A stretch of DNA of 14,293 nucleotides from DATGEP01 sp035310125. Its GTDB lineage: Bacteria; Chloroflexota; Ktedonobacteria; Ktedonobacterales; JADMIN01. Positions 1-8,192 of this stretch are shown here, piece by piece. The stretch covers positions 1 to 14,293 of the forward strand of contig DATGEP010000350.1 of NCBI GenBank assembly GCA_035310125.1. Direction: 5' to 3'. How positions within the stretch are numbered: the first letter of the stretch is position 1; each line of letters begins with the position of its first letter. The translations under genes and the position numbers were made by a program. Below the pieces are notes generated by a model that was given only the letters and a program-made list of their open reading frames with translations, did no database searches and was not told the origin of the DNA.

Positions 1-427
1 ATGGGTTCGCTGCCCCTTGGAGCATCGGCGCCACGAACAACTATGGCCGCGCGGCAAGCGAGCATATAGCACTATCAACGGTCGGAAGATAAGGGTCCGC
101 GTATGCACCAGATTGCACTGCCTGCTCGGCGCGCTGCGCTGGCGACACCCGTTTGCCGCTCCGGGACACTACCCTGCCACCATTGCTGACAATGTCCTCT
201 ACCTCACCGCAGACGGCGCCTATGCGCTCCGCAGCGAGGATGGTGGAGTCCTGTGGCATCAGGCCCTGGAGAGTAGCCCCAGCGTTTCGTTTCGCCCACT
301 GGTCATCCTCGATGGCGCCGTCTAGCTGGTGCGCCTCGATAAACGTGGGCGGGGTGTGCTCTACGCGCTCGATACGCGCACGGGAGCTGAGTGCTGGCAC
401 ACCCCCTATCCCTCCGCTCGCCCATAG
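1..427 (+). pseudogene. Decayed PQQ-like beta-propeller repeat protein (3' remnant)
   Basis: Three successive blade-like motifs of the PQQ/outer-membrane-propeller kind (Tyr-Ala-x-Asp...Thr-Gly-x-x-x-Trp) can be read, but not in one open frame. Blade 1 starts in frame 3 (GSAYAPDCTAC, after a stop at 90-92) and continues in frame 2 as GALRWRHPF, with its Trp at 140-142; this implies a frameshift near 120-135. Blade 2 is YALRSEDGGVLWHQAL, from 221, with Trp at 254-256. Blade 3 is YALDTRTGAECWHTPYP, from 362, with Trp at 394-396; it is cut from blade 2 by an in-frame TAG at 323-325. The frame ends at TAG 425-427. Intact relatives are extracellular or membrane-linked propellers with diverse roles. 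The upstream part lies outside the window. Two stops and a frameshift in 430 bases argue for a pseudogene; sequencing error is a less likely alternative. Confidence 0.6.
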
Positions 428-500
428 CCCATAGATAGCGGGGAAGTGGTAGCATAAGAGAACAAGACTGCGGCCACACATGCTGTGCCACCATGCACGC

Positions 501-505
501 GGAGG
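501..505 (+). promoter_or_regulatory. Ribosome binding site GGAGG that sets the E1 alpha start
   Basis: A perfect GGAGG lies 8 nt before the ATG at 514. It falls inside the longer reading frame that opens at ATG 493, which has no comparable site upstream. This makes 514 the better start. Confidence 0.75.
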
Positions 506-513
506 ATTATCTC

Positions 514-1647
514 ATGGCTGATGCGATAGACACTCGTCCCGGTCGGGGAGCGGAGCGCGCCACTCCTGTCACGCCCAATGGCGCCACCGACCCTATCGCC
601 GCCTTGCTCGACGAGAACGGCGTGCTCACCGAAGACGGTGAGCGGCAGGCCGCCGTTCCCGATGCGACGCTGCGCGAGCTGTACCGGATGATGGTCATCT
701 GCCGCCGTATAGATCAGGAGGGCCTCAATCTCCAGCGGCAGGGCGAGCTAGGTCTCTGGGGGCCGTACGGTGGTCACGAAGCCGCGCAGGTCGGCGCCGC
801 GCTGGCTCTGGCCCAGACAGATTGGATCTTTCCCTACTACCGCGACCTCGCGATGGCGATCTGTCGCGGCATTGACCCCGGCACCATCCTCACCATCTTC
901 CGGGGTCACGCTCACGGCGCGTGGAACCCCTATGACTACCGCTTCGGCCCGTTCGTCATCCCTGTCGGCACGCAGGTGCCGCATGCCGTCGGCTTCGCCA
1001 TCGGCTGCAAGCTCGATGACGAGAAGACCGCCGTGCTCGTCAGCTCCGGCGAAGGCGCCACCTCCACCGGCGATTGGCACGAGGCAATGAACTTTGCCGG
1101 CGTCTTCAATGCGCCCGTCGTCTTCCTCGTCGAGAACAATCAGTGGGCTATCTCCGTGCCGATGCGCCAGCAGGTCGCCGGGCGCATCGCCGATCGCGCC
1201 GCTGGTTACGGTTTCCCTGGCGTGCGCGTGGATGGCACCGACGTGCTCAGCGTCTACGCCGTCGTTCGCGCCGCCGCCGACCGGGCGCGCCGTGGCGAGG
1301 GGCCGTATCTGGTCGAGAGCTTCTCCTATCGCCTCCAGGCGCACACCACCTCCGACGATCCCACGCGCTATCGCACCGACGCTGATGTGGAGCCGTGGCG
1401 GCAGCAGGACGCCATCGCCAAGTGCGCCGCACGGCTGCGTTCGCGCGACGCCTATGATGACGCCTTCGCTCGCGCCACCGACGAGGAGGCCGAAGCACGC
1501 ACGAGTGAGATGCGCCGCACGCTGCTCGCGGCGTCTGTACCACATCCCGCGGAGGTCTTTGACCATGTCTTTGCGAATCCGCCAGAGTCACTGCTGCGCG
1601 AGAAAGCGGAGTTCCTCGCCACTCTGGAGACGGAGGAGGACCAATGA
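514..1647 (+). CDS. bkdA: 2-oxoacid (branched-chain) dehydrogenase E1 component, alpha subunit
   Basis: Thiamine-diphosphate E1 alpha subunit, 377 aa from ATG 514. With the beta subunit it decarboxylates a 2-oxoacid and passes the acyl group to the lipoyl arm of E2. Visible landmarks: RQGELG at 75-80, YYRD at 108-111, the ThDP/Mg motif starting GEGATSTGDW at 179 and running to ENNQWAIS (Asn208/209), and the phosphorylation-loop motif HTTSDDPTRYR from His277. GEG instead of GDG, together with HTTSDDP, resembles branched-chain dehydrogenases such as human BCKDHA (GEGA, HSTSDD) rather than pyruvate dehydrogenases. The first ~45 residues are variable. It is first in a tight operon, overlapping the beta gene by ATGA at 1644-1647. 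Many relatives are annotated pdhA, so true substrate preference is uncertain. Confidence 0.9.
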   Translation: MADAIDTRPGRGAERATPVTPNGATDPIAALLDENGVLTEDGERQAAVPDATLRELYRMMVICRRIDQEGLNLQRQGELGLWGPYGGHEAAQVGAALALAQTDWIFPYYRDLAMAICRGIDPGTILTIFRGHAHGAWNPYDYRFGPFVIPVGTQVPHAVGFAIGCKLDDEKTAVLVSSGEGATSTGDWHEAMNFAGVFNAPVVFLVENNQWAISVPMRQQVAGRIADRAAGYGFPGVRVDGTDVLSVYAVVRAAADRARRGEGPYLVESFSYRLQAHTTSDDPTRYRTDADVEPWRQQDAIAKCAARLRSRDAYDDAFARATDEEAEARTSEMRRTLLAASVPHPAEVFDHVFANPPESLLREKAEFLATLETEEDQ

Positions 1648-2621
1648 CCGCTGACGTGACGATGGGCAAAGCCCTCAATCTCGCGCTCCACGACGCACTC
1701 CAAAACGACCCGCGCGTGCTGATTTTCGGCGAGGACGTCGGCAAGCTGGGCGGCGTTTTTCGTGTCACCGATGGCCTCCAGGACGAATTCGGCCAGAAGC
1801 GCGTCTTCGATACGCCGCTGGCCGAAGCGACCATCGCCGCCACCGCGCTGGGCCTTGCCATGAAGGGCTTTCGCCCCGTCGTGGAGATGCAGTTCGATGC
1901 GTTCTCGTATCCGTCGTTCCAGCAGGTGACGAGCAACATTGCCAAGTACCACAGCCGCACCCTCGGCGCCGTTAACATGCAGCTCGTCATCCGTATTCCC
2001 TACGGCGGCAACATCGGCGCCATCGAGCAGCACTCCGAAAGCCCGGAGACATACTACACCCACACCGCCGGTCTCAAGGTCGTCTCGCCGTCCACTCCCG
2101 CCGACGCCTATGGGCTGCTCAGCGCCGCCATCCGTGACCCCGATCCGGTCATCTTCCTTGAGCCAAAAGCGCGCTATTGGATGCGCCAGAACATTGATCT
2201 GCCCGTCCCGCCGCTGCCCCTGGACCGCGCGCGCATCGCTCGCGAAGGGACCGACGCGACCATCATCGCCTACGGGCCGACGGTGCAGGTGGCGCTCGCC
2301 GCCGCCGAATCCGCACACGCCGAAGGCATATCGCTCGAAGTCGTGGACCTACGCAGCCTCGCTCCGCTCGACATGGACACGCTCCACGCCTCGGTTCGCA
2401 AGACGCACCGCGCCGTCGTCGTCCACGAGGCACCAATCTTCATGGGCCTGGGCGCTGAGATTGCCGCCCAGCTCATGCACGACCTCTTCGACGTGCTGGC
2501 CGCTCCCGTGGAGCGTGTCGGCAACGCCACCGTCCCGTATCCGCCGTCGCGTGTGGAGAAGCTCTTCCTCCCCGATGCCGATCGCATCCTGGAAGCCGTT
2601 GACCGCACGCGGGAGTTCTAA
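1644..2621 (+). CDS. bkdB: 2-oxoacid (branched-chain) dehydrogenase E1 component, beta subunit
   Basis: Transketolase-like beta subunit, 325 aa, a normal length for the family. It completes the ThDP site of the alpha2beta2 E1. Visible residues: FGEDVG at 28-33; PLAEATI, with Glu61 as the likely glutamate that activates the ThDP aminopyrimidine; and EQHSESPE, with His130 at the position of the conserved active-site histidine of BCKDH beta. The C-terminal transketolase domain, VVDLRSLAPLDMDTL followed by VVVHEAP, is intact. The ATG overlaps the stop of the alpha gene (ATGA), and a purine-rich GGAGGAGGA at 1632-1640 precedes it, so the two subunits are probably translationally coupled for 1:1 synthesis. 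E2 follows after 5 nt. Confidence 0.92.
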   Translation: MTADVTMGKALNLALHDALQNDPRVLIFGEDVGKLGGVFRVTDGLQDEFGQKRVFDTPLAEATIAATALGLAMKGFRPVVEMQFDAFSYPSFQQVTSNIAKYHSRTLGAVNMQLVIRIPYGGNIGAIEQHSESPETYYTHTAGLKVVSPSTPADAYGLLSAAIRDPDPVIFLEPKARYWMRQNIDLPVPPLPLDRARIAREGTDATIIAYGPTVQVALAAAESAHAEGISLEVVDLRSLAPLDMDTLHASVRKTHRAVVVHEAPIFMGLGAEIAAQLMHDLFDVLAAPVERVGNATVPYPPSRVEKLFLPDADRILEAVDRTREF

Positions 2622-2626
2622 ATTAC

Positions 2627-3967
2627 ATGAGTCAGTTCCTCTTGCCCGATCTGGGCGAAGGTCTCGAAGAAGCACAACTGGTGCAGTGGCTCGTGAACGT
2701 GGGCGATACCGTCCAGCTCAACCAGCCCATCTGTCAGGTCGAGACCGCGAAAGCGATGGTAGACATCCCGTCGCCCTTTGCCGGCACAGTCCAGCAGCTA
2801 CACGCCAACCCCGGCGAGACGGTTCCCGTCGGCGCGCCACTCGTCACCATTGCCGATACCGCCGCGCCGTCGCAGCCAGCGGGAGGCTCCGGCGCGGTGC
2901 TCGTCGGCTACGGCACGGAAGGGCCAGCGCAAACTTTCGCGCGCAGACGGCGGGGCGCCACCACGACCACTACGGCCACCACGACCGCCGCACCGGAAAA
3001 CGGCAAGGCGGCTCCGCTTGCGGCTGCCCAGCCCGCGCGAGCGGACGCCATGCCCGGCGGGCCATCCAGCGTCGCCTCAGCCGCTAGCCCGTCCGCCAGC
3101 CCGCTCGTGCGCAAAATGGCCGCCGAGCGTGGCATAGACCTCAGCCGCATCACCGGCACCGGTCCTGGCGGACGCATCCGTGTTGAAGACCTCGAAGCTG
3201 TCCTCGCCACGCCCGCCGCGGCTCAGCGCGCAGGGACGCCGCCTGTCGCGCCGGCTGGTGCGCCGGATGAGGACGAGGAGCGCATCAGCACCGTCGGCCT
3301 GCGCAAAGCCATCGCCGCGCGCATGGTGCGCGCCGCGACCACCATCCCGCATTTCACCGAATACAGCCAGTTCGACGCCTCCGCGCTCGTCGCGCTGCGC
3401 GAGCGCCTGAAGGCCGATCCCGCCTATGCCGGCGTGAAGCTGACCTTTTTGCCATTCTTCGTCCGCGCGCTGGTGCGTGCCGTCCAGGCGTATCCCATCC
3501 TCAACTCGCGCTGGGATGAGGCAGGCAACGCGATTGTCGTCAAGAAGAGTGTCCATACCGGCATCGCCACCGACACGCCACGCGGCCTGCTCGTTCCCGT
3601 CGTCCAAAACGCTCACACACTCACGCTGCCACAGATCGCCGCCGAGTGCGGGCGCCTCGTGGCGCTGGGACGTGAAGGCAAGCTCGACGCCAAATCGCTC
3701 AGCGGCAGCACCATCACCATCACCAACGTCGGCGCCGCCGGCCCGGTGGATACCGGCGCCCCACTCATCAACCCGCCGGAGGCGTGCGTCGTCGGCTTCG
3801 GCGCCATCAAGCCGCGCCCCACGGTCGTCGGTGACGCGCTGGCAGTGCGCCCCGGCTGCTGGATCTCCATTTCGTGCGACCACCGCATAGTAGATGGCGC
3901 CGCCGCGGCGCAGTTCATGGGCGTGCTGGTGGACGCGCTGGAGCATCCCGACAGCCTGGCTGAGTGA
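2627..3967 (+). CDS. bkdC: Dihydrolipoamide acyltransferase (E2) of the 2-oxoacid dehydrogenase complex
   Basis: Core E2 subunit, 446 aa. Domain order: a single lipoyl domain at ~1-78, with the lipoylation site Lys42 in VETAKAMV; a long linker at ~79-150 that is Ala/Pro/Thr-rich; a peripheral-subunit-binding domain at ~152-190 (SPLVRKMAAERGIDLSRI, then GTGPGGRI); a second linker; and the catalytic acyltransferase domain from ~220 to the end. The catalytic signature SCDHRIVDG has His419 and Asp423. The enzyme moves the acyl group from lipoyl-Lys to CoA. It starts 5 nt after the E1 beta stop, so it is co-transcribed. No E3 (lipoamide dehydrogenase) follows; the next gene is on the opposite strand, so E3 must be supplied from elsewhere. 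Acyl preference (branched-chain or acetyl) is inferred from the E1 subunits. Confidence 0.92.
   Translation: MSQFLLPDLGEGLEEAQLVQWLVNVGDTVQLNQPICQVETAKAMVDIPSPFAGTVQQLHANPGETVPVGAPLVTIADTAAPSQPAGGSGAVLVGYGTEGPAQTFARRRRGATTTTTATTTAAPENGKAAPLAAAQPARADAMPGGPSSVASAASPSASPLVRKMAAERGIDLSRITGTGPGGRIRVEDLEAVLATPAAAQRAGTPPVAPAGAPDEDEERISTVGLRKAIAARMVRAATTIPHFTEYSQFDASALVALRERLKADPAYAGVKLTFLPFFVRALVRAVQAYPILNSRWDEAGNAIVVKKSVHTGIATDTPRGLLVPVVQNAHTLTLPQIAAECGRLVALGREGKLDAKSLSGSTITITNVGAAGPVDTGAPLINPPEACVVGFGAIKPRPTVVGDALAVRPGCWISISCDHRIVDGAAAAQFMGVLVDALEHPDSLAE
2950..2990 (+). repeat. Low-complexity Thr/Ala codon tract in the E2 linker
   Basis: A run of ACC/ACG/ACT/GCC codons encodes ATTTTTATTTAA in the flexible linker between the lipoyl and subunit-binding domains. 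It follows an Arg-rich patch, RRRRG. Such linkers in E2 proteins are typically Ala/Pro-rich. The near-pure Thr stretch looks like local codon slippage and lets the swinging arm move. Confidence 0.6.
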
Positions 3968-3975
3968 TAGCTTTA

Positions 3976-3997
3976 GCCGCTTCGGGCCCGAGGCGGT
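3976..3997. terminator. GC-rich hairpin after E2 (weak terminator candidate)
   Basis: Arms 3976-3986 and 3987-3997 are complementary (two G-U pairs), with the loop taken from the central GGGCCC. It begins 8 nt after the E2 stop and lies between convergent genes. No T tract follows on either strand, so it may end transcription poorly or act only as an mRNA 3' stabiliser. Confidence 0.35.
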
Positions 3998-4106
3998 CTT
4001 CTACCTGGTAGACAACAACGCCGACGTGATCGCCCGGCAGATAGTCCGGGGCCACACCTTCAAGCCGTGCAACGCTAAGGGTGTGGCCCTGGATGCCGGA
4101 ATTGGC

Positions 4107-5912
4107 CTACATGAGAGCCTCGAACTCACGCAGGTAGCCAGCGAAGGTATCCAGCGCCTGCTGGATCGGTTGTGGCGAGGAGAGATCAATGCCCGCCTCG
4201 CGCAAGAGGTTGATACTGTAGTCCGATGAGCCGGAGGAGAGGAAGCGGCGATAGCGCTTGACGGCAGCGTCCCCTTCGGTGAGGATCTGGTGGGCCAGCG
4301 CGGCGGAGGCTGAGATCCCGGTAGCGTACTGGTAGACGTAGAAGCTCGAATAAAAGTGGGGAATGCGTGCCCACTCGATCTCGATCTGCCTGTCTACCTC
4401 CACCACGGGGCCATAGTACTTGTCGTTGAGCGCCTTGAAGGTGGCGCTGAGCAACTCCGGCGTGAGTGCCTCGCCTGCCTCAGCCCGCGCGTGCGCGGCG
4501 CGCTCGAACTCCGCGAAGAGCGTCTGGCGGTAGAGCGTGCCCCGGAAGGTTTCCAGCGCGTGGTTGATGACGTACATGCGCAGGGGCTTTTCTTCGGTCG
4601 TCTGCAGCAGGTAGTGGGTAAGCAGCGCTTCGTTGAGGGTGGACGCGACCTCGGCCACGAACAGCGTGTAGCTGCTGTAGGGGAACGGCTGGTTCTGCCA
4701 GGTGAAGAAGGAGTGCATGGAGTGGCCCATCTCGTGGGCCAGGGTGAACATGCTATCCATGCTTTCCTGGTAGTTCAACAGCACGAAGGGATGCGTGCCG
4801 TAACTGCCCCAGCTGTAGGCGCCGGATCGCTTGCCCTGGTTCTCCAGCACGTCAATCCAGCGTGAGGCAAACCCGGCGCGCAGGCTCGCCACATAGTCCG
4901 CGCCCAGCGGCTCCAGCGCCTTCGCCACGCGCTCTTTGGCATCCTGAAAGGCCACTTTGTATTCGACTTCGGGCACCATTGGCACGTACAGGTCGTACAT
5001 GTGGAGGGTGTCCAGACCAAGCAGCTTCTTGCGCAGGGCAAGGTAGCGATGTAGCGTGGGCAGGTTGGCGTCTACCGTGGCAAGGAGGTTGTCATAGACG
5101 CTCTCCGGAATGTTGATGGGATCGAGCGCCGCCTGGAGTGAAGAGTCGTAGTGGCGGGCGCGAGCAAAGAAGATATCGCGCTTGACCTGTGCGGCGTAGG
5201 TGGCGGCCAATGTATTGCGATATTTCTCGTAGGTGCCAAGCATCGCCTCGAAGGCGGTCCGGCGCACTTCGCGATCTCGGTTTTCCAGGAACAGCGGCAC
5301 ATAGTTGCCGTGGGTGAGCTGGATCTCATTGCCGCCGGTATCCCGCACGATAGGAAACGTGAGGTCGGCGTTGTTGAGCATTTCAAAGATATGCTCCGGG
5401 GCGTTGCCAACCTCGCCGGCCTGAGCAAGCAATCCTTCCATCTCAGCGGAGAGCACATGCGGACGCTCACGGTTGATCTCGTCCAACGCCTGACGGTAGA
5501 CCTTGAGGCCAGCGGTATGCTCTACGAAACCGTCCAGCTTCTCTTGCGGGATGGCGAGGATTTCCGGCGTCATGTAGGCTCCGGACGTGTTGAGGTCATT
5601 AGCAAGCGTGGTGGCGCGGTCGGCAAGACCCTGGTAGGTGCTGTTGGCGCTGTCTTCGTGCATGCGCATGTTGGCGTAGACGAAGAGCCGGCCCCAGAGC
5701 TCAGAGGCGCTGTCACGAACCTGAAGCGCCTGGAGCAATACTTCGCCGGACTCCCCCATGCGCCCCTCAAAAGCGCGGATGTCCGCGAGAAGCGCAGTGA
5801 CACGAGCGAAGTCCGCTTCCCACTGGGAATCGGTTGGGTAGATGCTTGCGAGATTCCAGGTATATTCGTGTGGGATCTCGCTGCGACTGGGCAGCGTCTT
5901 GATGGCGGACAT
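4107..5912 (-). CDS. pepF: Oligoendopeptidase F (M3B metallopeptidase)
   Basis: Zinc endopeptidase of about the usual family length (601 aa) that cleaves short peptides, normally in the cytoplasm. No signal peptide or membrane segment is seen. The N-terminal half (~10-190) is the helical M3B oligopeptidase lobe, opening with WNLASIYP typical of the family. The catalytic domain carries HEMGH at 393-397 (zinc ligands His393 and His397, catalytic Glu394) and the third ligand Glu421 in FVAEVASTLNE. SWGSYGTHPFVLLNY just upstream is another family hallmark. Start: ATG at 5910-5912, with AAGGAG five nt upstream (plus-strand 5918-5923). It is transcribed alone, convergent with the E1/E2 operon and divergent from mutL. 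All catalytic residues are present. Confidence 0.95.
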   Translation of the reverse strand: MSAIKTLPSRSEIPHEYTWNLASIYPTDSQWEADFARVTALLADIRAFEGRMGESGEVLLQALQVRDSASELWGRLFVYANMRMHEDSANSTYQGLADRATTLANDLNTSGAYMTPEILAIPQEKLDGFVEHTAGLKVYRQALDEINRERPHVLSAEMEGLLAQAGEVGNAPEHIFEMLNNADLTFPIVRDTGGNEIQLTHGNYVPLFLENRDREVRRTAFEAMLGTYEKYRNTLAATYAAQVKRDIFFARARHYDSSLQAALDPINIPESVYDNLLATVDANLPTLHRYLALRKKLLGLDTLHMYDLYVPMVPEVEYKVAFQDAKERVAKALEPLGADYVASLRAGFASRWIDVLENQGKRSGAYSWGSYGTHPFVLLNYQESMDSMFTLAHEMGHSMHSFFTWQNQPFPYSSYTLFVAEVASTLNEALLTHYLLQTTEEKPLRMYVINHALETFRGTLYRQTLFAEFERAAHARAEAGEALTPELLSATFKALNDKYYGPVVEVDRQIEIEWARIPHFYSSFYVYQYATGISASAALAHQILTEGDAAVKRYRRFLSSGSSDYSINLLREAGIDLSSPQPIQQALDTFAGYLREFEALM

Positions 5913-5975
5913 CGGTTCTCCTTACTGGGGACGCACGCATCTGTGCGACGGTCATTCATCCCGGTGGGCCAGAAG

Positions 5976-5981
5976 ATTATA
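5976..5981 (-). promoter_or_regulatory. Candidate -10 box of pepF (TATAAT)
   Basis: On the minus strand a perfect TATAAT occurs 64 nt upstream of the pepF start codon. The -35 position at 17-18 nt spacing is only a partial match (TTCATG or TCATGC against TTGACA). Predicted leader is about 55-60 nt. Confidence 0.45.
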
Positions 5982-6044
5982 GCGCAAAAGTGTGAGTGGC
6001 ATGAAGTGGAAGTGGCGCCTGCCACCGCAGACGGGAGAATGCGG

Positions 6045-6050
6045 TACAAT
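6045..6050 (+). promoter_or_regulatory. Candidate -10 box of mutL (TACAAT)
   Basis: TACAAT, a 5/6 match to the -10 consensus, lies 60 nt upstream of the mutL ATG in the divergent pepF-mutL gap. No recognisable -35 is seen; a small GTGGC/GCCAC stem (6012-6025) occupies that place. Confidence 0.35.
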
Positions 6051-6109
6051 GCGTCGTAGCCACCGCACGGCCTCAGCGCCACCCAAGCCCGCCAGAGGAG
6101 AGCCGACCG

Positions 6110-8023
6110 ATGCCGATACGCCAGCTTGCGCCGGATGTCGCCGCGAAGATTGCCGCCGGGGAAGTGGTGGAACGGCCCGCATCGGTGGTGAAGGAGCTGG
6201 TGGAAAACGCGCTGGATGCGGGTGCGCGGGCAGTGCGAGTGGAGCTTCAGAATGGCGGCCTGGGGCTCATTCGCGTGACAGACGACGGCCAGGGTATCCC
6301 GGCGGAGGAGCTGCCACTCGCGTTCGCGCGGCACGCGACCAGCAAGATTGGGGCGCTGGCGGACCTGGAGCGCATTGCGACGTTGGGTTTTCGTGGCGAG
6401 GCGCTCGCGAGCATCGCCGCGGTGGCGCGGGTGACGCTGTCGAGCCGGCCACGCGAGATGATCGCGGGTGCGCAGCTTGAAATGAATGAGGGCGTGCTGG
6501 GCGCGGTAACACCAGCGGGAGTCGCGGCAGGCACGATGGTGACGGTACGCGATCTTTTTGCTTCCGTGCCCGCGCGGCTCAAATTCTTGAAGACGCGGGC
6601 AACGGAGACGGGGCATGCGCTGCGGCTGGTGGAGCAGTACGCGCTGGCATATCCTGAAGTGCGGTTCAGTGTGGTGAGCGAGGGCCGGCAGGTCTTCACG
6701 ACACCTGGCGATGGCCGGCTCTTCACCGTTCTCGTGGCCGTCTATGGGCTGGGCATTGCGGAGCAGATGGTGCCGCTGGCGGGTTCAGAGTCGCGCGATG
6801 GTATGGCAGGTGCGCCCTCAACGCCAGCGCGAGACAAGGAGAGCGACCGGCCAGACGTGATCGGATACGTGAGCCGTCCATCCTGCTACAAATCCACGCG
6901 CGGCTACCTGTCGTTTTTCGTGAACCGTCGGTGGGTGCAGAGCCGGACGCTGAGCTACGCTGTGGAAGAGGCGTATCATTCGCTGCTGCTCACGGGACGA
7001 CACCCCATCGCCGTCGTCAATGTCACACTCGATCCGGCGCTTTTAGACGCGAATGTGCATCCGGCGAAAACGGAAGTGAAGTTTTTGCGCGACCGGCAAG
7101 TATACGCCGCAGTGCAGCGCGCGGTGCGCGAGGCGGTGGTGGCGACGGCGGAGTCGCCCGCGGTGTCGCGATCCATATTTTCCGTGCCGGCATGGGAGCG
7201 TCCTGCTCCTTTGACTTCCAGCATGCACCCGCATGCGTCCGTACCGAGCGGCGAGGACGCCGCGAGTGACGGATTTGCTTCCCAGGAAGCGCCAGCGCGC
7301 CCGTCAGAAAACGGCGAAGCTAACGGAGAGGTATTTCCCTCTCATCTGTTTCCGGGGGAGACTGGGCATACCGCCGCACCCGCAAACGGATTTCGCGTGC
7401 CAGGGCAGGACGCGGATGCGCTGGTGGGTGGTGTCAAGCTACCAGTGCTGCGCGTGCTGGGGCAGGTTTCGCAGAGCTACATCATCACAGAAGGGCCGGA
7501 TGGAGTATACATGGTGGATCAGCATGCCGCACACGAGCGGATTCTGCTGGAGCGCATGATCACGGAGTGGCAGGAGCGCGCCGTGTCGTCGCAGCTGTTG
7601 TTGCAGCCGGCGACCGTTGAGCTATCGGCGGCGGAGCGTGAGGTGGTGGACGAGCATGTCGAGGCGCTGCGAGCGATTGGCTTCGAGATCGAGCCATTCG
7701 GCGGTGATGCGCTGCTCGTGCGGGCGCTACCGGCAGTGCTGGCGGGGCAGCCGCATCCACAGCCCCTGCGCGACCTGCTGCTGGAGCTGGCGGGGGCGGA
7801 CGCCGAGGCAGCGAGCCACGGAGAGACCTGGGAGGAGCATGCGCTGGCAAACGTCGCCTGCAAAGCGGCGATCAAGGCGGGACAAACGCTCTCGCCGCAG
7901 GAGCAGCGCGAGCTGATCCGGCAGCTGGAGGGCACGAGCGCGCACCAAAGCTGTTGCCACGGGCGGCCGACAATGGTCCATCTGAGTCTATCGGCGCTGG
8001 AGCGCGAATTCGACCGCCGCTAA
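6110..8023 (+). CDS. mutL: DNA mismatch repair protein MutL (endonuclease-type)
   Basis: Mismatch-repair ATPase and nicking endonuclease, 637 aa. The N-terminal GHKL ATPase has KELVENALDAGA (Glu29 general base, Asn33 Mg ligand), DDGQGI at 58-63, HATSKI at 75-80 and GFRGEAL at 93-99. A transducer domain follows, with the family motif NVHPAKTEVKF. A variable Ser/Pro-rich linker spans about residues 350-435. The C-terminal dimerisation/endonuclease domain carries the metal-binding motif DQHAAHE...E (Asp470-Glu481), ACKAAIK (Cys584) and CCHGRPT (Cys615-Pro620), so this is the self-nicking MutL of bacteria lacking MutH. The start is set by GAGGAG at 6095-6100, nine nt before ATG. No mutS is adjacent. 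One oddity: CCHGRP in place of the common CPHGRP, with the likely metal-site Cys and His kept. Confidence 0.97.
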   Translation: MPIRQLAPDVAAKIAAGEVVERPASVVKELVENALDAGARAVRVELQNGGLGLIRVTDDGQGIPAEELPLAFARHATSKIGALADLERIATLGFRGEALASIAAVARVTLSSRPREMIAGAQLEMNEGVLGAVTPAGVAAGTMVTVRDLFASVPARLKFLKTRATETGHALRLVEQYALAYPEVRFSVVSEGRQVFTTPGDGRLFTVLVAVYGLGIAEQMVPLAGSESRDGMAGAPSTPARDKESDRPDVIGYVSRPSCYKSTRGYLSFFVNRRWVQSRTLSYAVEEAYHSLLLTGRHPIAVVNVTLDPALLDANVHPAKTEVKFLRDRQVYAAVQRAVREAVVATAESPAVSRSIFSVPAWERPAPLTSSMHPHASVPSGEDAASDGFASQEAPARPSENGEANGEVFPSHLFPGETGHTAAPANGFRVPGQDADALVGGVKLPVLRVLGQVSQSYIITEGPDGVYMVDQHAAHERILLERMITEWQERAVSSQLLLQPATVELSAAEREVVDEHVEALRAIGFEIEPFGGDALLVRALPAVLAGQPHPQPLRDLLLELAGADAEAASHGETWEEHALANVACKAAIKAGQTLSPQEQRELIRQLEGTSAHQSCCHGRPTMVHLSLSALEREFDRR

Positions 8024-8029
8024 GGCGAG

Positions 8030-8056
8030 GGGAACGCCCAGGGGATAGGCGTTCCC
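8030..8056. terminator. Hairpin just after mutL (no T tract)
   Basis: Perfect inverted repeat GGGAACGCC (8030-8038) and GGCGTTCCC (8048-8056) with a 9-nt loop, starting 6 nt after the mutL stop. No T run follows. It could be an mRNA 3'-end stabiliser or a weak terminator ahead of the stronger one at 8133. Confidence 0.45.
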
Positions 8057-8132
8057 TGTAAGCTCGTCGAGCGGCATACACCGGATGCGCGCGGATACGA
8101 CACGCCGGCGCGGTCGGGAGCTCGCGCAAGAA

Positions 8133-8167
8133 GATAGGGACACACATCGGTGTGTCCCCCTATTTTT
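8133..8167 (+). terminator. Rho-independent terminator between mutL and the convergent Q-rich gene
   Basis: Arms GGGACACAC (8137-8145) and GTGTGTCCC (8150-8158) form nine perfect pairs around the loop ATCG. After a 2-nt bulge, further outer pairs extend the stem, and the run TTTTT at 8163-8167 follows. It is oriented to stop mutL transcription. It lies 25 nt past the stop of the convergent gene and may also act on that strand, although the minus-strand T run is poor. Confidence 0.8.
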
Positions 8168-8192
8168 ACAATGCTGGTCGCGCAAGCGGAGG

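Noticed and set aside
493..513. Longer E1 alpha start at ATG 493
   Set aside because: It has no ribosome binding site, whereas ATG 514 has GGAGG at ideal distance.
748..1566. Long minus-strand open frame across the E1 alpha gene
   Set aside because: Shadow of a GC-rich gene: biased third positions keep antisense frames open. No domain is visible, and the plus-strand E1 alpha is unambiguous.
3077..3946. Long minus-strand open frame across the E2 gene
   Set aside because: Same GC-driven shadow effect; no motif, while E2 carries its full catalytic signature on the plus strand.
5151..6059. Plus-strand open frame of about 300 codons over pepF
   Set aside because: Antisense to the zinc peptidase with all catalytic residues; it extends through the divergent promoter region and has no recognisable domain.
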